From assembly GCA_022818135.1 (NCBI GenBank), contig JAFMSR010000015.1, forward strand, positions 24,703,127-24,767,126: 64,000 bases of DNA, written 5' to 3'. A program made the translations under genes and the position numbers. Below are positions 12,360-41,272 of the stretch, one piece after another. The notes beneath the pieces are model-generated. The model ran no database searches, was not told where the DNA came from, and worked only from the letters and a program-made list of their open reading frames with translations. How positions within the stretch are numbered: the first letter of the stretch is position 1; each line of letters begins with the position of its first letter. This DNA comes from Saxidomus purpurata (taxonomy: Eukaryota; Mollusca; Bivalvia; Venerida; Veneridae).

Positions 12360-13010
12360 TAGAAAGCATCTGCTTGAACGAGGCTACTTTTTGTCAAGCC
12401 GCTTGTGAAAGCTCGATATAGCTGTCCAAATGGCGGTTCGGTGTGTGCGTGCGTGTGAGTTTAGCTTGTCTGGGCTGCAACTTATCCATGGGTCAAGGGA
12501 TTCTTAAATAACTTTGCACAAATGTTCACCACCATGAGATGGAGTGTCATGCGCAAGAACCAGGTCTAAGGTCAAGGTCACACTTAGAGGTTAAAGGTCA
12601 AATTCAAGAATGACTGTCCGGAGCATATCTTTTTCATGCATGGAGGGATTTTGATGCAACTTGGCACAAACGAGACGTAGTGTCGTGCGCAAGAACCAGG
12701 TCCCAAGGTCTAAGGTCAAGGTCACACTTGGAGGCCAAAGGTCAGATACAAGAATAATTTAAGAATGACTTTGTCCGGAGCATTTCTTCTTCATGCATGG
12801 AGGGATTTTGATGTTACTTGGCACACATGTTCACCACCATGAGACGGATAGTCATGCGCAAGAACCAGGTCCCTAGGTCTAAGGTCAAGGTCACACTTAG
12901 AGGTCAAATTCAAGAATATCTTTGTCCGGAGGATTTTTTCTTCATGCAGGGAGGGATTTTGATGTAACTTGGCACAAATGTTCATCACCACAAGCTACCT
13001 CTGTTTTTAG
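12360..13010 (+). repeat. Tandem-core repeat related to the 1662 family
   Basis: Units of about 155 bp carry 'tggagggattttgatg', 'acttggcacaaatgttcacc' and 'taaggtcaaggtcacactt'. It shares the phrase 'aaggtcaaggtcacactta' with the element at 1662 but is clearly divergent. A head hairpin is not obvious. Confidence 0.65.
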
Positions 13011-13394
13011 AATTACTTCCGTTTGTTGTTACTATAAACAGCTTGTATTGTAACTTTTTTTATTACTGGCCGTAGAGAAAAATCGAGACCACTTTTCTGT
13101 GGTACAACATGCATGTTACATCCAATATTTAGGTGTATTTTGACCTATCTCTACTTGGTTAAGAGTTAGCCTTTTTGACAGCTGGCGCGTTGACATGTTG
13201 CATGTGGGCATCTAGTTCCTGCTAAACAATTGTTATAGTAGGGAAAATTTTTAAACCGCCCAATATAATCAAAGTACAGAACCTGTTCAGCGAATGTATG
13301 GAAATGCATACATACTTAACCTTTCCTTTTAGATCACACTACACTCACTAATAAATAAATGGGAAAATCTTAAGTTTGCAGTGCAGTATCTAAA

Positions 13395-14137
13395 AACAAG
13401 AGGGCCATCATAGCCCTATATCGCTCACCTGAATACAAGTGCACTTGCCTGGTGGGTGTGGTCAATTTTGACCCCAGAGGCATGATTAGAACAAAGTAGA
13501 TGGAAGACCACTAAATAATGTTACATACCAAATATCTAAGCTCTAGGCTTTGTAGTTTTAGAAAAGAAGATTTTTAAAGTGTTTTCTATACCAAACGACG
13601 CCCTTGGCAGGGTAAATTTTGACCCTGGTGGCATGATTTTAACACACTTATTAGAGGTCCACTACATACTGCTACACACTAAATATCAAGGCTCTAAACC
13701 TTGTGGTTTGGGAGAAGATTTTAAAAAATTTTCCTATCTATGTCTATGTAAAACAAGAGACCCCCTAGGCGGGGCTAACATTGGCAACAAACTTAGTAGA
13801 GGTCCACTAGACAATGCTATATACTAAATATCTTTGCTCTAGGCCTTGTGGTTTTGGAGAAGATATTTTAAGTTTATCATACAGAAACCCATGGAAAATC
13901 AAGTGACACCCACAGGTGGGGTCAATTTTAACCCAGGGGTCATGATTTAAACAATTATGGTAGAGGTCCACTAGGCAATGCTACATGCAAAATATTTAAG
14001 CTTCAGGCCTTGTGGTTTCAGAGAAGATTTTTTAAATTTTTTTCCTATTTGTTGCCATAGCAACCAGAGTGGAATGGAATTCTTTGAACAATTTTGGTAG
14101 AGCTTCATACAAGGAACATCCATCCAAGGTGAGCTAA
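13395..14137 (-). repeat. TAGCTC-family element, copy 4 (head shortened)
   Basis: In this orientation it starts AACAAGAGGGCC (reverse of the tail) and ends GGTGAGCTAA. The head palindrome is reduced. Core units are more diverged than in other copies, suggesting an older insertion. Confidence 0.8.
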
Positions 14138-15169
14138 TGATAGAAACACAGGAAACACAGGACAGCTTTCCTACTCACTTCAACATGGCGTTGCTATAGC
14201 ATCTATAGAACACAACTGTATTACTCAAGGTATGAGAAGATTAAATATACTTCAAGATATTTTCAGTCAAAATAGTGTTTGATAAAAGAAGTATGGGAGT
14301 TTTCTAAAAACTATCTGAATTTCCCTCATACTAACATCTCCACTGTTTCAGTGAAGCTACAGTAAGGCAAAGCACTTTATGATTTTAATAGGAGACAACT
14401 ATGTATGACCTGAAATATATTTATAAACATTAAATACATGTAAACATTTCTTTTTACATCAGAATGTTACAGTATAACTATAAAATGTACACAAAAAGGA
14501 TCCATCAAAGATAATGCAAATTCCTGAAAAAAAGAAATGGTAACGTGTATAGAGATAATTCACTAATACTAAACATACCCATATTTTCAAAATATATAAT
14601 ATAAAGCACTATAATAATTGTGACTGTGACTTGGAAAATGGGTCCAGATGAGTAAAAATCACACATTTTGTTTTAAATGTTTTCTAAACGTGCAAAGTCT
14701 GTTGACTATGAATTGAAAATTTCTAGTGAATCTACCCACTATTTGCCATTGTTCACAACAACGTTTGTAACGTCAACTCAGTAATTTTACATCAGTATAT
14801 TTGATGTTGTAGATTGCCATGTTACACATTGATATGACGGTATTTTTTCTTGAAATTTCACCTGATAACACAATCTTGATTTGTTGTCAAGTATGCTTGT
14901 TTTAATTTTGTTGTCACTTCTCAGCTTTTCATTAAATCCTCATTTTGATCGACTGTACCCTAATTTTCACTATTTCAAATGTGATAGAATAGGTGGTTGC
15001 TATGGTAATACGCTTTTAAGTTTATGATAAAAACTTGATAGAATCATTTTCATGCACATTTGTGAATGCCATTTCCAATAAACCTCATATTTTTAATGTT
15101 TACGCCAAGTTGAAATTGTGTGAAAATTTTGTTTGTCTTTTTACATTTGCGCAATAATGATTAATGCTC
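14138..15169. other. Intergenic, nothing recognised
   Basis: AT-rich DNA between two repeats. No exon or RNA gene was seen. Confidence 0.3.
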
Positions 15170-15177
15170 ATCTGGAC

Positions 15178-15952
15178 TAGGGATGCAACGATACAGAGAA
15201 TATCGGTACAATATCGATACGGACTGCTGCCGATACGTATCGATACACAAGCCGAGCGTATCGATACAACACACTAATTCGAACATATTTTTACTGTGCC
15301 CAAAGTTTCTATTACCGAAATGTAAAACGCAATTTCATTGGTCGCTTATAATACGGCAGCAAATCAGCTTTCCCTGAACAACATAACGTTTATTGAGAGA
15401 GCCAAGATGGCGGACGAAGCAGCGTTTGTTGATCTCGCTAAATGTATAAAGTTTGGTTATTATGTTAATCAGGGGAACTAATATAATTTTGTGATTTTGT
15501 GTTACATACAGATGTAGTTGGTGTTGTGACTGTAAAGAAAATAGTTCACTTTGTATTGTTCAATGTGTAGAGACTTTTGTCTTGGTGAGCTTTTTTCATA
15601 TTTATGTTCGGTTCTGTAATAGTAACAAAACTAACCAATAACAGTTTAGCATACTGTACAAGTTTCAGTCTTAGTTAATGTATCATTTTGGGTAATATTT
15701 GTTGATATTAGGGATGGTGGAAGAAAGACTGTTTTCTTGAATTTTGTATCTTTAATTTAGTATTGAGTATTTCTAGTCACATGACAGATGGCTCTTTAGT
15801 TCAGTTGAAAACATGTTCTTGTTTAACAAGAATAAATAATAAAATAACAAATATCTTTTAACTTTCTGTTTAACTGATATATTGATTAGTCTTAAATATG
15901 GACACTGCGTATCTGTATCGTATCGGGGCATGTACGTATCGTTGCATCCCTA
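15178..15952 (+). mobile_element. Non-autonomous hAT-like element with perfect 8-bp target duplication
   Basis: The ends are TAGGGATGCAACGATAC and its inverse GTATCGTTGCATCCCTA. Both flanks carry the 8-bp direct repeat ATCTGGAC (15170-15177 and 15953-15960). An 8-bp duplication with YARNG-type ends is diagnostic of hAT transposons. Subterminal 'tatcgatac' repeats follow the left end. An ATG in strong context at 15407 opens MADEAAFVDLAKCIK and then stops after 24 residues; it may be the remains of a transposase first exon. Confidence 0.9.
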
Positions 15953-15960
15953 ATCTGGAC

Positions 15961-16457
15961 CCATTTTCCCAGTCACAGATGTGATTTTGTGTCAGACAGA
16001 AAAACAGATTTACTTTCAGTTGACAGAATCTAGCAAAACCATAAATCGGCATCAAATATGTTTACAAGCATACAGCACTTGGGTGTATTCTAGCGCCAGG
16101 ATATTTTTGACAGATTTTACTCAGAATGTCGTTTCACTTTATGCAAGCCTACTTTTCACACCCTTTATAACATAGATCTCAGTTTTAAGAACTGAATGAG
16201 TTTTTTAACCGCATAATATTCTTAAAGTATGTTAAAGAGATGAATTGCAGCCATTATATTACGCATAAACATACACAATGTGTGTCGCTGATTTACAATC
16301 ACTGCCTTCATTTGATACAAATGACTTTAATTGTAATTTAAACTAGTCTTATCACTAAATGTGATTAATACCCCTGAAAGACTCTTTTATAAACTGAGGA
16401 AGTTGGTAGTGACAAAATACCTTGTAAAAAACACTATAAAAGAGATATTGTTCTTGG
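15961..16457. other. Intergenic, nothing recognised
   Basis: No element or exon was seen. Confidence 0.3.
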
Positions 16458-17470
16458 CAATAACTCTGTAATGAGTCAAGATAGAGTTATGGTTCTTCTA
16501 CACTGCACTTCCTGTCATTGTGTTTGACCACTGTATGAAGTTGTATTGAATTCCAACCAGTAGTTTTCGAATTATGCTCCGGACAAGTAAAAGTAACAAA
16601 GGGCAATAACTCTGTAATGAGTCAAGATAGAGTTGTTATTCTTCTGCACTCACTTCCTCTCATTGTGCTTGACCATTGTATGAAGTTGTATTGATTTCCA
16701 ACCAGTAGTTTTTTAATAATGCTCCGGACAAGGAAAAGTAACAAAGGTCAATAACTCTGTAATTACTCAAGAAAGAGTTATGGTTCTTGTACACTGCACT
16801 TCCTCTCCTTGTGCTATCTCTGTAATGAGTCAAGAAAAGAGTTATGGTTCCTGTGCACTGCACTTCCTCTCAATGTACTTGACCATTGTATGAAGTTGTA
16901 TTGAATTCCAACCAGTAGTTTTCAAGTTACCCTCCCAACAAGGAAAAGTAACAAAGGGCAATAACTCTGAAATGGGTCAAGAAAGAGTTATGGTTCCTGT
17001 GCACTGCACTTCCTCTCAATGTACTTGACCATTGTATGAAGTTGTACTGAATTCCAACCAGTAGTTTTCAAGTTATCCTCCGAACAAGGAAAAGTAACAA
17101 AGGGCAATAACTCTGTAATGGGTCAAGAAAGAGTTATGGTTCTTGTGCACTGCACTTTCTCTCAATGTACTTGACCATTGTATGAAGTTGTATTGAATTC
17201 CAACCAGTAGTTTTCAAGTTATGCTCCGGACAAGGAAAAGTAACAAAGGGCAATAACTCTGTAATGAGTCAAGATAGAGTTATGGTTCTTGTACACTGCA
17301 CTTCCTCTCATTGTGCTAGACCATTGTATGAAGTTGTATTGAATTCCAACTATTCGTTTTCAAGTTATGCTCCGGACAAGGAAAATGCAACAGACCACCT
17401 GACAGACCGACCAACCACCGGGTGACTCCTATATACCCCCCCAAACTTCGTTTTGGGGGTATAATGAAAT
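16458..17470 (-). repeat. 146-bp tandem array ending in a TATACCCCC hairpin
   Basis: 'caataactctg' recurs at about 16458, 16604, 16749, 16959, 17105 and 17251, mostly 145-146 bp apart with one deleted unit. On the right are GACAGACCGACC microsatellite-like sequence and a hairpin (ATACCCCCCCAAAC TTC GTTTTGGGGGTAT, about 17431-17462). Read on the minus strand the hairpin is the head. The same head closes the array at 37833-38810. Confidence 0.85.
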
Positions 17471-17530
17471 GACATAATTCCTATCACTTTCTATTAGATA
17501 TATTATCACAACTACACCATCTCAGTGATG

Positions 17531-34243
<16,713 letters not shown>

Positions 34244-34407
34244 AACATTAAAAAATTATGGCTACAAGAGAAATCACATGTTTCCTAATTATTATTTTTG
34301 AAGATAAATGATGTAAAGTATTTAACCATACCACTAACTTAACAGTGTACAACGTTCTACTGCGCTTAATTTAGACTTTTTCACGAACGAAATCTTATAA
34401 AAATGGT

Positions 34408-35886
34408 AGTCTCTAGCGAACCGGAATCGGTTCCATAGACAGCGACCTTATACGCGGACAAATCTATTGGCGTATCGTTATCGGCACGGTAAATAGATAT
34501 AGCTATATATATAGAAACAATTCATAACTATGTTGAGAGATAAAAGAATAGCTGTAAAATGGCTATGTGCACTAAAATTGTAACGAAGGAGAGCGTTAAG
34601 TTATAACAGAATGAATTACATGGAAATAGAAAACACACTTTTCCTGCACACATGATATGTTGATACCATGTATATTAACATTAAAGAGAAATAAAAGCAA
34701 GTGCAATATGTGATAATTAGACTTAAATTTAAATATATATAAAAGAATTTGCTTTCAGTTTCATTATGTCACAACCAGGCCACACCACGAGGAGGCGATT
34801 TTAACATGACTCGTCGACCCCGTTAGGGGTCAGTATAGCCCTATAAAGGACTGTTTTCAGTGACGCTGGTTCAGGTAGAGAAAGCCATGACTAATGCTGT
34901 CTGCGAATTTGTATTTAACATCTCTTCTAAGGTATACACCATCACGGGTGTATATAACGTCGTTGTTCATTACTTCTGGGTCATGTGTCCACATTTTGTC
35001 GAGGTGGGCTTCAATAACTTCTACATAATTTGTATCGACGCCGACGACGGCGGAAGCGGAAGAGGCTCCAAAATACGACGTGCTGAACACCATAGATGCG
35101 GAATTCGTTTCTTATTATCTATATAGTAGAGCGTGGAGTAGCTGATGATTGTTATTGTTATCCTATCATTTTCACCTATCTGTATGAAGACTAAAGACGA
35201 GCATTTTTTTAAAAGCCCTATTAATTTGACTTATGAGGTTAATCAATCAATAATACAAACCTTGAAAACAAATCGTATATACAGGATGCAATTATGACAG
35301 TGTACTCAAAGCCGTGAAAACAACACAACATATGCAATTCACATATTAATGAAGCAAACAAATTGAATTTGTATTTCTTTACAAATAATAAGATATATGT
35401 GGGTGATACAAAGATAACCATTTTACTTTACAACTCTTCCAGCTGCCGGCCGAAAGTAAGTATCTATTTCAGGAGGGATGGTATACCTGAACGCTCTTCT
35501 ACTAGCTCGAATGATTTTATATTTCGTTCTGTTTATAATCTGTTACTCGCATGATAAGTGTAACAACTTTAGTAATGTTAGTGATAACAATAATACTCAA
35601 GATAAAAAATATATATATTGTCACTATGCCCGCCCGACGTACCGATAACGACACGCTTATTAATTCGTCCGCATCATATTAAGGAGGAAGTCGAAGGAGA
35701 TCGATACATTGAAAACAAATGCAAATAAACTGGTACTTCCACATTTTACGTGTTGAAATTACATGATACACTAAATAATTATTACAAATATTAAGTATCT
35801 ATAATATATGTAGGAAAGTAATTCCGGTTTGCTAGTCTGTATACGGATATATAGGCTAGAGAACCGATTCCGGTTCGCTAGACACT
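34408..35886. mobile_element. Element with AGTCTCTAGCGAACCGG ends
   Basis: The left end AGTCTCTAGCGAACCGGAAT is mirrored by ATTCCGGTTCGCTAGACACT at the right. A second inverted block pairs 'cgtatcgttatcggcacgg' (about 34472) with 'gtaccgataacgacacgc' (about 35639). No target duplication was identified. It contains a GC-richer block with a minus-strand frame. Confidence 0.65.
34857..35093 (-). CDS. 78-residue frame in a GC-rich block of the element, function unknown
   Basis: It starts MVFSTSYFGASSASAVVG and continues EVIEAHLDKMWTHDPEVMNN ... GFLYLNQRH. Its composition is unlike the AT-rich surroundings and the predicted protein is not low-complexity. I recognise no family. It could be an exon of the element's own protein, a captured host exon, or chance. 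Confidence 0.3.
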   Translation of the reverse strand: MVFSTSYFGASSASAVVGVDTNYVEVIEAHLDKMWTHDPEVMNNDVIYTRDGVYLRRDVKYKFADSISHGFLYLNQRH

Positions 35887-36040
35887 TCCTTAAAAATAAC
35901 CACAAAGGACCGTTAAAAACCAACAAGAAAAACATCACAGCGGGCCAACAAACAACAAGAATACTATTGATGCAAAGCATCAAAGGGCGCCGAAAGTGTG
36001 GCGTTAAATAGCTAAAATTAGCTTTTTGATAAGCAATCAT

Positions 36041-36225
36041 TATTAGTTTGATTTGAAAAATTTTATGAATATTTGCAGAAAACATTTAAAATCATGGTGG
36101 TTTTAAAGCTGAAAAAAAAAACGGAAGAAAAATTATTTTAAAAAATTGGGATTGACCCGGATTTGAACTCCACTCGTTAAATTAGGCGGTCATCAGCTTA
36201 CCCACTACACCACGGAGACTGACTT
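36041..36225 (-). repeat. tRNA-derived SINE, copy 1
   Basis: On the minus strand the head reads CTCCGTGGTGTAGTGGGTAA (A box) and, further on, GGAGTTCAAATCCGGG (B box). A body follows with T-rich runs and 'attttaaatgttttctgc'. Head and tail both align with the copy at 36735-36945. Stem pairing is too poor for a functional tRNA. Confidence 0.7.
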
Positions 36226-36734
36226 TACAGCACGTAGTAAAAAATAAGCTGATATTACAATTTTGCAAAACCGATAAGGGAGAAGTTGTTTTACGTTTTC
36301 GTATTTTTTCTAAAAGATATGAAAAGGAACATTACAATTAAACAATTACGTTTTAATGAAGGAAATGTGTATAATCAATATTTTAATGTCTATTTCGTAT
36401 TATTTTGCATACAGTTAAAACCATTTTTCTTCGCATTCTAATAACCGCTCCTACCATGTACTTCCGGAAAAACTATTCCATAATATTAGGCCGCCGCCGT
36501 CATCGGCGGCGCCAATAATCCCATGTAAATATTTTGGAAATTGGTGATGGTTGATTTTGAGGCATGGCCCAAAAGAACTCGAGGGAACCAATTCTGGTTG
36601 AACAAGCAAAACCTGACACGACACCACATCTACTGACTGACCTGTAGTATCGAAACTTTACTGTTATCAAATAATATTTATACAGTATGTCCAGGAATGC
36701 TCTATAGACCGTTCCTGGTCATTACCATTATCCT

Positions 36735-36945
36735 TATTAATTTGACATGAATGAAGATTTTTATGATTATTTGCCGTAAAATATTCTTAAATGGTTAAAA
36801 AGCTAAAAATGATGATTAAAACAGCAGAAAAAAAGTTTTAAAAAATTGGGTGTTGGTGGGATTCGAACTCGTGGATTCGTAAAAGTACACGTACACAATA
36901 GTGTTTGCGTTATCGGCTTTATCCATTACACCACGGAGCCAGACT
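36735..36945 (-). repeat. tRNA-derived SINE, copy 2
   Basis: On the minus strand the head is CTCCGTGGTGTAATGGATAA and the B box GAGTTCGAATCCC, with about 20 extra bases between the boxes compared with copy 1. The tail CCCAATTTTTTAAAA and body match copy 1. Confidence 0.7.
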
Positions 36946-37306
36946 TGTTAAAAAGGGGAAAAAATTAGCTAAGACAATATCTTATATATTTGAAAAGGCC
37001 ATAAAAGAATATTCAGTCGACTCGTTTCGTTTCTATAATGTCAAAGCCATTTTTCTCGGCGTAGATTGCGACTGAAACGTGAAAAGCGCCTTTTTCTATT
37101 TTTATCAGCGTAGATTAGATTGCGCCCTCTATGAAACGAACGACAACTCAATTACAAACGACAGCTCTTGCTTTTCCAAAAAAAAATTGACTGTGTCTAC
37201 AGTTTTCATCTCAGAAGTACCTCAATTTTATAATGAAGAGAGACGCATATGTTCGATCTAGTGCTTAAGTCTCCATGCATCTTTTACTCACCACGTATTA
37301 AATATA

Positions 37307-37328
37307 GCGGGCCGCTGCTGCGGCCCGC
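37307..37328. repeat. Short GC-rich perfect palindrome
   Basis: GCGGGCCGC and GCGGCCCGC flank a 4-base loop in an otherwise AT-rich stretch. Frames on both strands around it (37284-37820) look like chance. Confidence 0.5.
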
Positions 37329-37832
37329 AATAAGGACCAATATAGAGCAAGAACGGAGAAAAGTCCTGAATCCAATGTTCTTCTTCCCAATAAATTGCAG
37401 GGCCCACCCTAGAGCATCGGTGCACTTGGTGGTTGTACAAATTAGTCGAAATAGACAATATACAGCAATAATAACACAATAAAGTTTACTATGAGTCGGC
37501 AAGAAATAGTAACAACTAGAACTGTCACAAGAGTGACGAATTATACCCCCACAATACAGCTTTGTCACAGAAGTATGGCAACCATAAGAAAGGAATGGCC
37601 ACAAGGACATAGAGTTGAGTTATTATACAATAACTTGTGTAAATGTATTGTTTTAATAGCATACAAAATGTGTAAGGTTAGAAATTATCAATTATTGTTC
37701 AATTTAACAGGTTTATTTCAAACATGTTTAAAGACAACAAGAAGATGCGGCAATGTCGCCAAAGCAGGTTTAAACAGCACCTGCAGAAATTGTAGAATTA
37801 AAAAAAAACAGTCATCTTGACTCCCCCCTATT

Positions 37833-38810
37833 TTAGTAACAGTGCCCTTGACCTTGACCCTTGTGACCTTGACCCTAAATTTTTTTGCTACAATTTAAAA
37901 ACTTTTTAAAAAATCTATTTTAGTAACAGTGACCTTGACCTTGACCCTAGTGACCTTGACCCCGAAATTTTTTTTTGCTTAAAATACACTGAAAACTAAA
38001 AATAAATAAAAATCTATTTTTAGTAACACTGACCTTGACCTTGACCTTGACCTTAGTGACCTTGACCCCGAAAAATTTTTTTTTGCTTAAAACAATCTAA
38101 AAACTAAAAATAAATAAAAATCTATTTTAAGTAACAGTGACCTTGACCTTGACCTTGACCCTAGTGACCTTGACCATAGTGACCCAAAGCTTCCTCTCCA
38201 CGCAAACTACCTACACACCAAGTTTCATTACAAATGGTCACTCCTAACTCAAGTTATTGAGCGGAAACCATTTTTCTATTTTTAGTAACAGTGCCTTTGA
38301 CCTTGAACCTAGTGACTCAAAATGCAATCCCAAGCTTCCTTTCTACACAAGCTACCTACACACTGAGTTTGATTGCACTTAGTCACTCCTAACTTGAGTT
38401 ATTGAGTAGAAACCATTTTTCTATTTTTAGTAACAGTGACCTTGACCTTGACCCCAGAGACCCCAAATGCAATCCTAAGCGGCGTCTCAAAGCAAGCCAC
38501 CTACACACCAAGTTTCATTGTAATTGGTCACTCCTAACTTGAGTTATTGAGTGGAAACCATTTTTCTATTTTCAGTAACAGTGACCTTGACCTTGACCCT
38601 AGTGACCCCAAATGCAATCCCAAGCGGCGTCTCCACGCAAGCTACCTACAGACCAAGTTTCATTGAAATCGGTCAAGCCTTTCATGAGTTATCATCCGGA
38701 AACCATGAAAACCAACAGACCGACCGACCGACAAACAAACAAACCGACAAGCTCACTCCTATATACCCCCCCCCCCCAAACTTCGTTTTGTGGGGGTATA
38801 ATGAAATCTT
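37833..38810 (-). repeat. CCTTGACC-rich tandem-core element with TATACCCCC hairpin
   Basis: 'agtaacagtgaccttgacc' recurs with spacing growing from about 100 to 145 bp. It is followed by a CCGACCGACCGAC microsatellite and the hairpin TATACCCCC ... CTTCG ... GGGGGTATA (38762-38800), the same terminus as at 17431-17462. The core is unrelated to that array apart from the terminus. Confidence 0.8.
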
Positions 38811-40204
38811 ACATATTCATTCACTAACATGGCATATTTATAAATTATGACATCAGTGCTATATAACTAACACATGGTCATAATTTATAAATCTTGTAGT
38901 GCATACCATTAGAATTATTAAATAAGTGTTCTAGATACAAGATACAGAAACTTTATTTTACGACAGATTTAAAAAGAGGTCTGACATACAATCCACTAAA
39001 TTGTGATTTAAACAAGTAATGTTGTCTCAACGCTATTTTCTGAGAAACATGAGTATGAAAGGATGCGACCAGGCTTTGTCCCTTGAAACAACATAATATA
39101 ATGAACAAAGATCCGAGCTGCAGAAGTAGCGCCCCCATAACTTTTAAATAGAAATTATCCACATTGTGAGAAGCAACGCGCATGTGATGACGTAAAGTCT
39201 GCTCGGTCCTTCTGAAGTAGCGACCAGTTGACTGGATAACGGTCATACGAAATAAATCTTTCAGCAACAGAGTAGTGGATGCCTTGAATGACCTACCACA
39301 CGTACGAGACATGTTTATGCACCAACTCTTAAGTCTTAACGCAAGATTAAACAAATTCAGGTTTGAGGCCAAATGTTATAAATAGGTCATTGTCATTTGG
39401 AGTATAAGTTCAAGGTCTGTCTCCTTAGTCCTTGATATACAAAAGTATATAGATTTTTCACAAATTTTAGGTAGAGGAACAGTATTCTTTTGTGGATCAG
39501 TGTAAAATATGAATTGTGAAATTGTGACAGTGACTGAGGGATTGTAACATAACAAATAAAAATGTGGAGCTAATACTTATTCATGTACAAAGAGTGTTTT
39601 AGTGTTTCTAAGTGTTTTTTTTAATATTCAGAATTATTATGTGTGTTAACAAGGACTATAAAGAAACCGGAAACAACACATACACAAACTAATTAGAAGA
39701 TCGTGTACTTTAGTAAGATTGTAACTATGAACTATGTGAATGTGAATAAGAGCTGCTGAAATACCTTCAACGTGTATGTGACATAAACGATACTGAAGGA
39801 ATGGATGTTGTCACCGTGCGTATGCCTCGTTTAGTGTTAAATATCACCCCTAGTGTATTGCCTGGTTTTTGCAAAACAGCCGGGAACTAGTCGTGAGCTT
39901 CTTTCAAGGCGTTATATTAATTGAGCAATTTTCAATCGAATTCCCTGCTGCTTTTGCAAATTCATCTCTTGCATTTGAGAGGAATTTTACATTGTTTGGA
40001 TTTAAGCTGGAAAAATCCATGGGCCTTACATTGCTTTCCGGATTATTCCGAAGACGACGCAGTTAGCAAGATCGTTTGATTACAAGCAACATACGGGCAT
40101 TTGATCGGAATATTCCGCGAAGGACAGCATCTGATTCAACAAGTAGCTTTGCTTGCTATAATTGCAAACGCATTGTAAGGTTTCCTCCAGTAAGAATGCA
40201 TCTG
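38811..40204. other. Intergenic unique DNA with an orphan 139-residue frame
   Basis: A minus-strand frame at 38953-39372 begins MASNLNLFNLALRLKSW and ends RPLFKSVVK. It is the longest frame in the window not explained by a repeat or known exon. It has no family motif, no neighbouring exons and ordinary AT composition. A plus-strand frame at 39869-40066 is similarly unsupported. Probably chance or transposon remains. Confidence 0.25.
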
Positions 40205-40680
40205 TACCGACTGTAATATGTTTTTGTGTCAGACTGTAGAGAAAAGGCGGTACAAAGGGCGATACGTCCGTCCGTCACAAAAACTTAACGTAAGTTATAA
40301 CGTTGCCATTTCTTAAGATTTCTTCATCAAACTTTACAATTGTATTGCTTATGACAAAAAGGGTCGTGATGCCGCCATACTTTGTAGGTCAGTGTCATAT
40401 TTGACAGAGTTATGCCCTTTGTTGTACTTAGTTTTTGTCACGAAAACTTAACGCTGGCTATAACTTTGCCATTTCTTCATCAAACTTTCAAATTGCATTG
40501 CATATGACAAAAGGGTCGTGATGCCGCCAAATTTTGTAGGTCAATGTCATATTTGAAAGAGTTATGCCGCTTTTTTGTACAAATATTTTGTCACGAAATA
40601 ATTGGTTATTCTGACAAATTGTAAGAGGGCGACACAAGTGTTATACTGAACACCCATCTAGTCTAGCATTTTTTGTTCTG
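40205..40680 (+). repeat. Short tandem-core element with CGTCCGTCCGTC microsatellite
   Basis: Two core units carry 'cttcatcaaactttacaatt' or 'cttcatcaaactttcaaatt' and 'gggtcgtgatgccgcca'. They follow a short CCGTCCGTC stretch. The end reads 'gtaagagggcgacacaagtg'. Confidence 0.7.
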
Positions 40681-40949
40681 TTTTAGTGTTCAAGGTGTTT
40701 TTTTTATTGAAAAGACAAATATTAAAAACAGCAAATTTGTATGAATTGATCAATTAAATTGGATTTATATAAATAAGTGTGTTATTGGTCAATAATTACA
40801 TAATGTGTTGAATTTCATAGGTCACATGTGCTTACTCACCTAATTACCTTCTTGCGTTATATATAGTTGATATTGTGTTATATATAGTTGATATGACTGG
40901 ACTGTTATGAGATAGTTTTGTGAAACTCTTTTGCAATGTTATCCAGGAA

Positions 40950-41272
40950 AAGCTAACATGGTTCACTGTCACCTTGACCCACTGATCCCAAAAAACAATA
41001 GGGATCATCTACTCATAAGATCAAACATCCTATGACGTTTGAAGACTGTGGGTGATGTAGATCTCAAGATATTGAGTGGAAAAGATTTTCAAACTTCGGG
41101 TTACTTTGACCTTGACCTTTGACCCATTGACCCTAAAAACGATAGGGATCATCTACTCAGAAAGACAATCTTCCTATGAAGTTTGAAGACTGGGTAAAAT
41201 ATATCCCAACATATTGAGCGGAAAAGAATTTCGAAGTTCGGGTCACTGTGACCTTGACCTTTGACCCACTAA
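40950..41272 (+). repeat. Tandem array, about 145-bp units
   Basis: Two full units and a partial one share 'gatagggatcatctactca', 'atgaagtttgaagactg' and 'gaccttgacctttgaccca'. Confidence 0.75.

Noticed and set aside
16458..17390. Regular tandem repeats considered as a CRISPR array
   Set aside because: Whole 146-bp units repeat without short repeats and unique spacers, the genome is eukaryotic, and no cas genes are present.
36041..36945. Two functional tRNA genes
   Set aside because: A and B boxes are present but acceptor and anticodon stems do not pair, and both copies share a long non-tRNA tail, as in SINEs.
37284..37820. Overlapping frames of 77-109 residues on both strands
   Set aside because: Unstructured, Cys/Arg-rich translations with no family motif or splice context; the opposite-strand frames overlap each other.
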